From DUZB01 sp964407525 (GTDB lineage Bacteria; Desulfobacterota; DSM-4660; Desulfatiglandales; Desulfatiglandaceae): a DNA stretch of 5,089 bases. The stretch is from assembly GCA_964407525.1 (NCBI GenBank), contig CAYOWC010000341.1:1-5089 (forward strand). Reading direction: 5' to 3'. The notes beneath the pieces were generated by a model that was given only the letters and a program-made list of their open reading frames with translations, was not told where the DNA came from and made no database searches. Positions within the stretch are counted from its first letter, which is position 1, and each line of letters begins with the position of its first letter. A program made the translations under genes and the position numbers. Shown piece by piece: positions 1-5,089 of this stretch.

Positions 1-462
1 AATAGCGAGTAACGAACCGCAGAGGTAAGCGAAGACTCCGATGACGAAGTGTGGGTGTTCACTCTGATTTTTTAAAATGAATAGAAACCTGTAGCTTGTG
101 ACCCCCAATCCGGGAAGTCTCACATAAGCGCCGCCTTCCTGCTTTAAAGCGGGGGCTTATCGAGAAAGAAACTTCCGGGTTTCATAGCAGTTTTCTGTGT
201 GAGCGGCCCTGTCCACAATCCGTTTGGTGGGGTCCCGCCGCGACTTTCCAGGTTGCTCGCACTATCGACTCCTGATTCATGCAGATCCGGTCGTGGCAAG
301 GATGCCACTCACACAAGGTTGAAACCCATGCCCCGAACTTTTGAACACTAAACCCAAATGAAGTGCATGCAAGGCTTTTGAGGATACCCCGTGCTGCGGG
401 ACTGCCTTCTGCTTACTGCCTATTACATCTTGAAATCTTACATGAGAATATAGGAATCAAGT
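1..462. other. Gene-free region upstream of the kinase
   Basis: No convincing coding sequence is seen on either strand. A minus-strand frame is open from a GTG at 121-123 to the left edge (41 codons, hydrophobic end FVIGVFAYLCGSLLAI) with a purine-rich AGGAAGG upstream. It could be the start of a gene lying to the left, but nothing in it is recognisable. Positions 97-327 are packed with inverted repeats and are described separately. Positions 402-422 contain three imperfect 7-nt units (CTGCCTT, CTGCTTA, CTGCCTA), and 388-400 can form a small CCCG/CGGG hairpin. No clear promoter for the kinase could be picked: TTGAAA at 430-435 has no good -10 at the right distance. Confidence 0.6.
97..327. 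ncRNA. Candidate structured RNA or mobile-element end of unknown identity
   Basis: Several exact inverted repeats nest in an RNA-like way. GGAAGT 113-118 pairs with ACTTCC 171-176 and encloses a hairpin made of ATAAGC 124-129 / GCTTAT 155-160 plus CCGC 131-134 / GCGG 149-152. Directly abutting it, GGGTTTCA 177-184 pairs with TGAAACCC 320-327. Inside that, TGTGTGAG 196-203 pairs with CTCACACA 308-315. This encloses CGGC 204-207 / GCCG 237-240 (with CCAC 213-216 / GTGG 227-230 inside), CAGG 249-252 / CCTG 271-274, and TGGCA 294-298 / TGCCA 303-307. An alternative hairpin GAAAC 168-172 / GTTTC 179-183 competes with the 177-184 helix. The strand cannot be decided from pairing alone. I do not recognise it as tmRNA, RNase P RNA, SRP RNA or a known riboswitch. 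A bridge-RNA-like end of an IS110-family element is one speculative alternative. Confidence 0.3.
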
Positions 463-465
463 TTG
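452..465 (+). promoter_or_regulatory. Ribosome binding site and TTG start of the kinase
   Basis: AGGAA at 452-456 lies six bases before the TTG at 463-465. An in-frame TAG at 451-453 closes the frame just upstream, and the next in-frame ATG is at codon 86, well past the N-terminal nucleotide-binding motif. TTG is therefore the only workable start. Confidence 0.75.
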
Positions 466-2022
466 GAAAAAGTCCTTCTTTCCATTGATTGCGGAACCCA
501 GAGCCTTCGGGCCCTTCTCTTTTCGTTTAAAGGAGAATTGCTCGATAAGGTCCAGATCTCCTATGAGCCCTACTACAGTCTTCATCCGGGGTGGGCCGAG
601 CAGGATCCCGAGCTCTACTGGGATAGTCTGTGCAAAGCCTGTCAGACCCTCAAAAAAAAGACACCCTCCCTTTTTGAAAATATCGCCGGTATCGGTGTGA
701 CTACCCTGCGAGCCAGCATGGTCAACGTGGATGCCCATGGAAATCCCCTTCGCCCTATTATGACCTGGCTGGACCAGCGCTTGGCGGAGCCGGTTTATGA
801 TCCGGGTGTCTTCATGAAACTGATCCTGAAAATGGTTGGTATGGGAGAGCCGTTTGTCGCCACCCAGAGAGGCGGAAAGGGCAACTGGATCCAGCAGAAT
901 GAACCGGAAATATGGAAGAAGACCCATAAATATATGCAGGTATCGGGTTTTCTGAATTGCCGCCTCACCGGAGAATTCGCGGATTCCGTGGCTTCGCAGA
1001 TCGGGCACATCCCTTTTCACTACAAAAAGCTTCGATGGGGCAAGCCCGGCGATATCCTCCATTTTGCCGGCCGCTGTTTTCCCATGGAGCCGGAAAAGCT
1101 TCCTCTTCTGGTGAAGCCTGGGGAACAGATCGGAAAAGTGATCAAAAGGGCCGCGGAACAGACAGGTCTTCCCCATGGGATTCCGGTTTTTGCGTGCGGC
1201 TCGGACAAAGGGTGCGAAACCATCGGCATGGGGGTTTTAGACCAGTCTGTCGCGAGCCTGAGTTTTGGAACCACGGCTACGGTTCAGTGCACGTCCCGGA
1301 AATATTTTGAAACCATCCCGTTCATGCCTCCTTATCCCGCGCCTATTCCAGGGCATTATAACCCGGAGGTGGAGATCTTCAGGGGGTACTGGATGATATC
1401 CTGGTTCAAGAAGGAGTTTGCCTATCCGGAAGTGCTGGAGGCTATGGAAAAGGGGATCCCACCGGAGGTTGCCTTGAACGGGCTTTTGAAAGAGGCGCCG
1501 GCTGGGTCCATGGGGCTTGTGGTTCAGCCCTACTGGAGTCCCGGGCTGAAGGAACCGGCAGCCAAAGGGGCTATGATCGGTTTTGGAGATGTGCATACAA
1601 GGGCGCACGTATACCGGGCCGTTATTGAGGGCCTGGCATATGGCCTTCTGGACAGCATGCGGAAGATGGAAAAGAGGGGGAAATCGGTTTTCAAGAAACT
1701 GGCGGTTTCCGGGGGAGCCTCCCAGAGCGATGAGATCTGCCAGATTTCAGCAGATGTGATGAACCTGCCGCTTATAAGGGGGCAAACCTTTGAGACTTCG
1801 GGCCTTGGGGCGGCCTTGGTTACGGCAAAAGGACTGGGTGTTTACCCGTCTTTTGAAACAGCCATCCAAGAGATGGTCCATTATGGACAGGAGTTTGAGC
1901 CGGACCAGGGAAACGCAGCCCTGTATCACGAGCTCTTTGAGCGAGTCTACCAAAAAATGTATCGTTCCCTGGAGCCTCTATACCAGGAAATCAGGGCTAT
2001 CACGGGGTATCCTGAGAAGTGA
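463..2022 (+). CDS. FGGY-family carbohydrate kinase, substrate unknown
   Basis: This is a cytoplasmic ATP-dependent kinase of the sugar/polyol kinase family (xylulose, glycerol, gluconate and related kinases), which phosphorylates a sugar or polyol before its breakdown. The 519-residue length is normal for the family. The N-terminal domain opens with the phosphate-binding motif SIDCGTQSLRALLF (residues 7-20), followed by HPGWAEQDPELYW (41-53) and TWLDQR (101-106). The linker to the second domain carries GSDKGCETIGMG (246-257), whose Asp248 is the expected catalytic base, and SFGTTATV (267-274). The C-terminal domain has the nucleotide-binding signature SGGASQSDEICQISADV (416-432) and ETSGLGAALVTAKGLG (444-459). 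All key motifs are intact. Substrate preference cannot be read from these motifs, and no transporter, dehydrogenase or sugar regulator lies nearby to suggest one. The gene starts at TTG, and its TGA stop touches the left flanking repeat of the MITE-like element, without loss of protein. Confidence 0.93.
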   Translation: MEKVLLSIDCGTQSLRALLFSFKGELLDKVQISYEPYYSLHPGWAEQDPELYWDSLCKACQTLKKKTPSLFENIAGIGVTTLRASMVNVDAHGNPLRPIMTWLDQRLAEPVYDPGVFMKLILKMVGMGEPFVATQRGGKGNWIQQNEPEIWKKTHKYMQVSGFLNCRLTGEFADSVASQIGHIPFHYKKLRWGKPGDILHFAGRCFPMEPEKLPLLVKPGEQIGKVIKRAAEQTGLPHGIPVFACGSDKGCETIGMGVLDQSVASLSFGTTATVQCTSRKYFETIPFMPPYPAPIPGHYNPEVEIFRGYWMISWFKKEFAYPEVLEAMEKGIPPEVALNGLLKEAPAGSMGLVVQPYWSPGLKEPAAKGAMIGFGDVHTRAHVYRAVIEGLAYGLLDSMRKMEKRGKSVFKKLAVSGGASQSDEICQISADVMNLPLIRGQTFETSGLGAALVTAKGLGVYPSFETAIQEMVHYGQEFEPDQGNAALYHELFERVYQKMYRSLEPLYQEIRAITGYPEK

Positions 2023-2029
2023 CTGTGTT
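2022..2029. repeat. Left target-site duplication, 8 bp
   Basis: ACTGTGTT here is identical to 2205-2212 and directly abuts the left inverted repeat of the element. Its first base is the A of the kinase TGA stop codon, so the insertion left the stop intact. Confidence 0.75.
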
Positions 2030-2204
2030 GGGCTTGGTCCTAACGTCGGCCATTAGAGTTGTTTTCTTACCCATAATCTTAATTGTAATCATAATCGAAG
2101 AGCCCTGGAATAGGTTAAAAGGAGTATGATTATGATTAAGATTATGAACTGTCGAACATATTCTTGGATGATCGCATCGAGTGGGCGAAGTTAGAACCAA
2201 GCCC
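2030..2204. mobile_element. MITE-like non-autonomous insertion element (175 bp)
   Basis: The element is bounded by 15-bp inverted repeats, GGGCTTGGTCCTAAC at 2030-2044 and GTTAGAACCAAGCCC at 2190-2204, which differ at one position. Both ends are flanked by the 8-bp direct repeat ACTGTGTT (2022-2029 and 2205-2212), the signature of a transposition event. It encodes no transposase, so it would have to be moved by an enzyme made elsewhere in the genome. The interior carries a second large palindrome (2072-2096 with 2128-2146). Families with 8-bp duplications and GG-starting ends, such as ISL3 or IS1595, are possible parents, but the ends alone do not settle this. A Shine-Dalgarno-like AAGGAG (2119-2124) precedes ATG 2132 and a 20-codon frame (MIKIMNCRTYSWMIASSGRS), which is probably not a real gene. 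Confidence 0.72.
2072..2146. repeat. Internal palindrome of the MITE-like element
   Basis: The left arm 2072-2096 and right arm 2128-2146 are AT-rich and nearly perfect reverse complements. Positions 2072-2081 pair with 2137-2146 and 2088-2096 pair with 2128-2136, giving 19 base pairs with a 6-nt bulge (2082-2087) and a loop of about 31 nt. Transcribed RNA would fold into a long hairpin. Together with the outer inverted repeats, the whole element could fold as a cruciform-like structure. Confidence 0.75.
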
Positions 2205-2212
2205 ACTGTGTT
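2205..2212. repeat. Right target-site duplication, 8 bp
   Basis: ACTGTGTT is an exact copy of 2022-2029 and directly follows the right inverted repeat of the element. Confidence 0.75.
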
Positions 2213-2352
2213 TGTTTTGACTACCGCGAAAGAAGCTATTCAGGGTTTTTACAAGGCTCCGGAGTGGAACGTATCTAACTGCGACATTCCATATGCGCTT
2301 TTCATGAAGAGCATCAGCAGACGGAGAATTCCCAATTCGCTGTCATAAGCAG

Positions 2353-2381
2353 AAAGGCAGGGCCCATCAGGCCCTGCCTTT
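2353..2381. terminator. Bidirectional intrinsic terminator hairpin
   Basis: AAAGGCAGGGCC (2353-2364) and GGCCCTGCCTTT (2370-2381) form a perfect 12-bp stem with the 5-nt loop CATCA. The GC-rich core flanked by A3 and T3 can work in both directions. It lies 31 nt beyond the stop of the minus-strand surface protein gene and is also the first strong hairpin downstream of the kinase and the inserted element on the plus strand. The T tracts are short, so part of the effect may be mRNA 3'-end protection. Confidence 0.8.
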
Positions 2382-2412
2382 CATAGTTGTTGCTTACTGA
2401 AAACGAATGCTA

Positions 2413-3849
2413 TCAGAACACGGAGCCGCTCCTTCTGCGAATAATCACGAAAGCTGATATGGCCAGAAGGATGGACAGAATGATCATGCCCCACTCGCTG
2501 AGGGTGGGGACAGACGTAACTACAGGTGTAGGTTCCGGTTCATTGAACGTAATGGTGCGATAATCGGAAAGCCGGTAATTATTCCCGCTGGGGTCAATTA
2601 CGTTGACCCGCCATTTGTAGGAAGTCCCCACTGGCAGTCCACTCGTCCCCGAGGGGGTGAAAGTGGTATCCGAGGACCAGGGAGAATCTATCCACCTCAT
2701 GTTTGTGCTGTAATCTGTAATACGGATACTGTAGCGGTAGGAACCGTCTCCAGGATCTCCCTGAACCCGAGACCAGCTGAAAGTAGGTGGTGTTCCAAAA
2801 TAGGCGTTATCAGCCGGCAAACGCGTGTCGGCGATGAAATCCGGGATCGGGGCATAGGTGTAGCTACTGGTAGTTGAAGCCTTCCGCCCCAGATCATCCT
2901 CAATTTCGAAGGTATAGGTCCCATCCATAGGTTGAGTACCCGGAGGGAAAACCATGGCACCCGAATTGTAGAGAGGGTCATTAAATTGGTAACGTTGTCT
3001 CGCCAGATCCAATGTGGTTGGGAAGGGTGTAACGCATCGAAAATAGCTGATGTCCCATGGAGCAACATTCAGGCCCCTCCCACGAGGAAAAAGTAATAAA
3101 TCTGTCGGACCATACGGAAAAGACAAAACATTATTACCGTTGATTTCAGGCGCAGCTTTTGTGCCCGTGTAGAAATAAAATGGATCGGTTGACTGAAGGT
3201 TCTTCTGTGCGGTCGTATCCCATACGCGGGCATACCACCTGTAGACCGTATTCGGCAGAAGAATTCCCGCCGGGACCGTATAGGAGGTGGCGGTATTTGG
3301 ATCCGGTGAGTACCAGATTGCTGTATTACCCCCATCCCGAATTTGAATAGAATAAACATAGTTTCCCGCGACAGGAGAAAAACTCAGGGTTGGCGTTGTT
3401 GTGCCCACGTAGGCCAGATTTGACGGCACCATGGTGGTGGAATCCACTTGAGGGACCGCTCCATTATAGGAAAAATTCTTGGTTATACTTACGCTTCTTC
3501 CCTGAGTATCCGTTAGCGTGAAGACATAATCACCGTTCGGCACAACGCCGGGATCAGAGGCCCAGTAAAACAGTCCTCTGTTCTTAATTGACATTGACGA
3601 GTTCATAGTTTTGGTTATCCCGTTCCCCGAAACATCAAAAGACGCCACATCCTCCGGCGATGGCCCGCTGATTCTTGCAAAGAAGCCTGTCCCCGTCAGC
3701 ACACCTGCGCTATGAGTGGAAAAAACCAAGGCTTTCTGGAACGTGGGTGCCGGATAAGCGTGCCCCTGTGTTGTTGAGAAACAGAAAAGAAAAGCGGCAA
3801 GAACCAGCATTCCTGAAAAAACCGAATAACGTCGACGTAACAATTTCAT
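2413..3849 (-). CDS. Secreted IPTL-CTERM sorting-domain protein with duplicated beta-sandwich modules
   Basis: This is a predicted exported surface or extracellular protein of 478 residues and unknown function. The N-terminus is a signal peptide: a basic start (KLLRRR), a hydrophobic core at 11-26 and a likely cut after GHA (residue 31). The C-terminus carries VPTLSEWG (447-454), a hydrophobic segment (about 454-470) and RRR (471-473). This matches the tripartite IPTL-CTERM sorting signal, whose proposed processing enzyme is exosortase H; no exosortase lies in this window. The mature part is an internal duplication. Residues 105-230 (GDYVFTLTDTQGR, YVYSIQIRD, YRWYARVWDTT) align with 309-436 (GTYTFEIEDDLGR, YRYSIRITD, YKWRVNVIDPS). 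The pattern of Gly/Asp turns and aromatic strands suggests fibronectin-III-like folds. No catalytic motif is visible. A strong Shine-Dalgarno (AAGGAGG, six bases before ATG) fixes the start. The gene has its own promoter and a terminator. Confidence 0.88.
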   Translation of the reverse strand: MKLLRRRYSVFSGMLVLAAFLFCFSTTQGHAYPAPTFQKALVFSTHSAGVLTGTGFFARISGPSPEDVASFDVSGNGITKTMNSSMSIKNRGLFYWASDPGVVPNGDYVFTLTDTQGRSVSITKNFSYNGAVPQVDSTTMVPSNLAYVGTTTPTLSFSPVAGNYVYSIQIRDGGNTAIWYSPDPNTATSYTVPAGILLPNTVYRWYARVWDTTAQKNLQSTDPFYFYTGTKAAPEINGNNVLSFPYGPTDLLLFPRGRGLNVAPWDISYFRCVTPFPTTLDLARQRYQFNDPLYNSGAMVFPPGTQPMDGTYTFEIEDDLGRKASTTSSYTYAPIPDFIADTRLPADNAYFGTPPTFSWSRVQGDPGDGSYRYSIRITDYSTNMRWIDSPWSSDTTFTPSGTSGLPVGTSYKWRVNVIDPSGNNYRLSDYRTITFNEPEPTPVVTSVPTLSEWGMIILSILLAISAFVIIRRRSGSVF

Positions 3850-3862
3850 TTCCCCCCTCCTT
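3850..3862 (-). promoter_or_regulatory. Strong ribosome binding site with a G6 run
   Basis: On the minus strand, AAGGAGG precedes the ATG at 3849-3847. The motif continues into a run of six G (3852-3857), leaving a six-base gap to the start codon. A homopolymer inside the initiation region could alter translation if its length changed, but nothing here shows that it does. Confidence 0.7.
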
Positions 3863-3974
3863 AATTAGGTTTTGCGGTTTTGTTCCCGAACCATGCAATG
3901 CGGAGATCATAAACACCTTACCTATGCCGATTCTTGAATACATGGCAAGCATCTTAAAATTACAATTCTTCCAC

Positions 3975-4003
3975 ATAGTGCAAAAAGGTTTTCGAAATGT
4001 CAA
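3975..4003 (-). promoter_or_regulatory. Sigma-70-like promoter of the IPTL-CTERM gene
   Basis: On the minus strand, a perfect -35 TTGACA (4003-3998) is followed after exactly 17 bases by CACTAT (3980-3975), a weak -10 that keeps only the A and the final AT of TATAAT. Transcription would start near 3968, giving a leader of about 118 nt. The weak -10 hints that an activator may be needed. The -35 lies 40 bp past the stop of the response regulator gene, and a run of eight G/C pairs (4015-4022) sits 11 bp upstream of it. Confidence 0.5.
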
Positions 4004-4043
4004 GGGCTGTTTGAGGGGGGGGTACATGTTTTTTTCAAGGATA

Positions 4044-4643
4044 CTATCTCTCGATAAGTGTATTCATGATGCTTTTTTTTGTCTCTTTGATCCCCAGTTT
4101 TTTTCGAATGTTCTTCCTGTGCCAGAGCACCGTGGCGGGGGAAAGGTCCAACTCTTCGCAGATCTGTTTGGTTCCCTGTCCCTGTTCCAGCATGGCGGCA
4201 ATGCGCGCTTCCATGGGAGTGAATTCCCGGTATACGGGGGGGAATTCGTCGGAATCTTTTCCCGATACCCTTTTTCGAGAGATCTTATACGAGGCCATCT
4301 TGAGGGCCGCGGAGATCTGCTCGTCGGTAAACGGTTTATGGATATACCCTAGAGGCTCAATCATGGCCGCCCTGTTCAGCAGGGGCTCGTTCGCATACCC
4401 GGAAATAAAAACAATCTGGGCGTCCATTTCCGACCGAATGCTGCGGGCGGCATGGATGCCGTCTATTTTCCCCGGCATCCTAATGTCCATGAGAACCAGA
4501 TCAGGCTGGAGGGTCCTGGCCATTTGAACGGCCTGTTCCCCTGAATCTGCGGCTCCAACTACTTCGTAGTCGCTTGAAGCAAGGAATTCGATCAGGTTCA
4601 TGGTTACTGTGGCGTCATCGTCGACAATGAGGATTCTGATCAT
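4044..4643 (-). CDS. Response regulator, receiver plus LuxR-type HTH
   Basis: This is a two-component response regulator that would change transcription after phosphorylation by a histidine kinase, which is not in this window. Its 199 residues are typical of the NarL/FixJ class. The receiver domain (1-121) has the acidic cluster DDD (8-10), the phospho-acceptor Asp53 in LVLMDIRMPG, Ser81 in VFISGYA, and Lys103-Pro104, so the phosphorylation machinery is complete. After a short charged linker (122-140), the C-terminal HTH (141-199) reads FTPMEARIAAMLEQG, then TKQICEELDLSPATVLWHRKNIRKKLGI, matching the LuxR/GerE DNA-binding fold. AAGG on the minus strand (4655-4652) lies nine bases ahead of the ATG. 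The last codons include a run of eight A (plus-strand T8, 4073-4080), a possible slippage site that would only affect the last dozen residues. Its target genes are unknown; the neighbouring IPTL-CTERM gene is a possible one. Confidence 0.93.
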   Translation of the reverse strand: MIRILIVDDDATVTMNLIEFLASSDYEVVGAADSGEQAVQMARTLQPDLVLMDIRMPGKIDGIHAARSIRSEMDAQIVFISGYANEPLLNRAAMIEPLGYIHKPFTDEQISAALKMASYKISRKRVSGKDSDEFPPVYREFTPMEARIAAMLEQGQGTKQICEELDLSPATVLWHRKNIRKKLGIKETKKSIMNTLIER

Positions 4644-4686
4644 TTCAGATTGCCTTCATGGAAGAATGGTTGGATGGTTCTATATG

Positions 4687-4716
4687 CATTCCCACGCTGG
4701 AGCATGGGAACGAGAA
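4687..4716. repeat. Dispersed palindromic repeat, CCCACGCTGGAGC type
   Basis: TTCCCACGC (4689-4697) and GCATGGGAA (4702-4710) form a nine-position stem with one C-A mismatch and the loop TGGA, followed by CGAGAA. From general knowledge, elements of the form TTCCCACGCTGGAGC...GTGGGAACGAG are scattered between genes in many proteobacteria. This copy has one substitution (GCATGG rather than GCGTGG) that breaks a stem pair, as expected for a decaying copy. Confidence 0.65.
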
Positions 4717-4724
4717 CTGTGTCT

Positions 4725-4751
4725 GTCATTCCAGCGAAAGCGGGAATCCAG
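4725..4751. repeat. Dispersed palindromic repeat, ATTCC...GGAAT type
   Basis: ATTCCAGC (4728-4735) and GCGGGAAT (4740-4747) form an eight-position stem with one A-G mismatch, closed by the GNRA-type loop GAAA. It fits the widespread intergenic motif GTCATTCCCGCGAAAGCGGGAATCC and resembles the ATTCCC-N8-GGGAAT plan of neisserial dRS3. It lies only 14 nt from the other palindromic repeat, in the gap between the helicase stop and the regulator start, where it may also act as a weak transcription barrier. Confidence 0.65.
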
Positions 4752-4784
4752 AAAACATTGTCTGAATTGAGAAGTTGCGTACCT

Positions 4785-5089
4785 TCACGGCCCCGAAAGG
4801 AGTTCGATCAACTCCTCCTTGGTAAAGCTTTTGAGGAGTCCTGGATCGGTTTCCTTGACGACATGGTCCATGAGATTTCGTTTCTTTTCGATAATTGCAG
4901 ATATCTTTTCTTCCAGGGTTCCTTCCGTCACGAGCTTGAAGACCTGAACTCCCCGTTTCTGCCCGATCCTGTGCACCCTGTCGGTGGCCTGATCTTCTTT
5001 CGCGGCATTCCACCAGCGGTCGTAGTGAATCACCACCGAGGCGGCCACCAGGTCAATTCCCGTGCTGCCCGCCCTGAGGCTTCCCACAT
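4785..5089 (-). CDS. SNF2-family ATP-dependent helicase, C-terminal part only
   Basis: This is the end of a SWI2/SNF2-type DNA translocase, an ATP-driven enzyme that remodels protein-DNA complexes. Only the last 101 codons, the first of them incomplete, are in the window; the gene continues past the right edge. SLRAGSTGIDLVAASVVIHYDRWW corresponds to motif V and the strand after it. EDQATDRVHRIGQ is motif VI with the arginine finger. QVFKLVTEGTLEEKI and the FTKEELIELL tail are the usual C-terminal extension. The GTG at 5087-5085 is an internal codon, not a start, because motif V already begins there. RAGSTGIDL replaces the more common RAGGTGLNL, a mild variation. The 141-bp gap to the regulator, with two palindromes, makes a shared operon unlikely. 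Confidence 0.93.
   Translation of the reverse strand, partial: VGSLRAGSTGIDLVAASVVIHYDRWWNAAKEDQATDRVHRIGQKRGVQVFKLVTEGTLEEKISAIIEKKRNLMDHVVKETDPGLLKSFTKEELIELLSGP

Noticed and set aside
226..245. GGTCCCGCC-like stretch resembling the core of a cobalamin riboswitch
   Set aside because: The other conserved cobalamin elements (GGGAA and GGTGAAAATCC boxes in order) are absent, and the downstream gene is not a cobalamin gene.
388..422. Possible CRISPR-like or tandem-repeat array (CTGCCTT units)
   Set aside because: There are only three imperfect 7-nt units with no spacers; this is a short low-complexity tract.
457..1310. Alternative open frames on both strands inside the kinase region
   Set aside because: They lie within the kinase frame, which has all family motifs; the others show no recognisable domain or ribosome site.
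2132..2193. 20-codon frame MIKIMNCRTYSWMIASSGRS preceded by AAGGAG
   Set aside because: The start codons arise from the AT-rich palindrome of the inserted element; the peptide shows no recognisable feature.
2000..2206. 68-codon minus-strand frame across the inserted element
   Set aside because: It is read through the inverted-repeat element and the kinase end, with no domain or ribosome site.
3850..3968. Riboswitch in the leader of the surface-protein gene
   Set aside because: Only small, weak pairings (for example GGTT/AACC) are found, and no conserved aptamer core is recognisable.
3710..4027. 105-codon minus-strand frame covering the leader of the surface-protein gene
   Set aside because: It overlaps the promoter and the first part of the surface-protein gene in another frame and has no ribosome site or homology features.
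3675..4352. 225-codon plus-strand frame crossing two minus-strand genes
   Set aside because: It overlaps the signal peptide region, the promoter gap and the regulator HTH, all clearly coding or regulatory on the other strand; its translation shows no domain.

Overview
The window looks like chromosomal DNA from a Gram-negative proteobacterium, most likely of the former Deltaproteobacteria (Desulfobacterota). The clues are an IPTL-CTERM surface protein, a NarL/LuxR-type response regulator, a SNF2-family helicase, and two short palindromic repeats of kinds that are scattered through many proteobacterial genomes. No gene here fixes the taxonomy, so this is an inference.

Layout. Positions 1-462 hold no convincing gene. 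About 97-327 is rich in nested inverted repeats and could be a structured RNA or the non-coding end of a mobile element. Positions 463-2022 (+) encode a complete FGGY-family carbohydrate kinase starting at TTG. Directly at its stop codon sits a 175-bp element (2030-2204) with 15-bp terminal inverted repeats and perfect 8-bp flanking direct repeats. It is a textbook MITE-like insertion that carries a large internal palindrome. A strong bidirectional terminator hairpin (2353-2381) separates the kinase from the leftward genes.

The rest of the window is on the minus strand. Positions 2413-3849 encode a secreted, internally duplicated beta-sandwich-type protein with a signal peptide and a C-terminal VPTLSEWG/TM/RRR sorting signal, predicted to be handled by an exosortase. 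It has its own sigma-70-like promoter (3975-4003). Positions 4044-4643 encode a REC-HTH response regulator. A 141-bp gap with two palindromic dispersed repeats then leads to the C-terminal 101 codons of a SNF2-type helicase that runs off the right edge.

The genes do not form one obvious pathway. The kinase is alone on its strand. The regulator and the surface protein are neighbours on the same strand, but each seems to be its own unit, and a regulatory link between them is only a possibility. The best-supported unusual observation is the MITE-like element landing exactly on the kinase stop codon. If it is removed, an open 48-codon frame is restored that would overlap the kinase stop by GTGA, as in translationally coupled genes.
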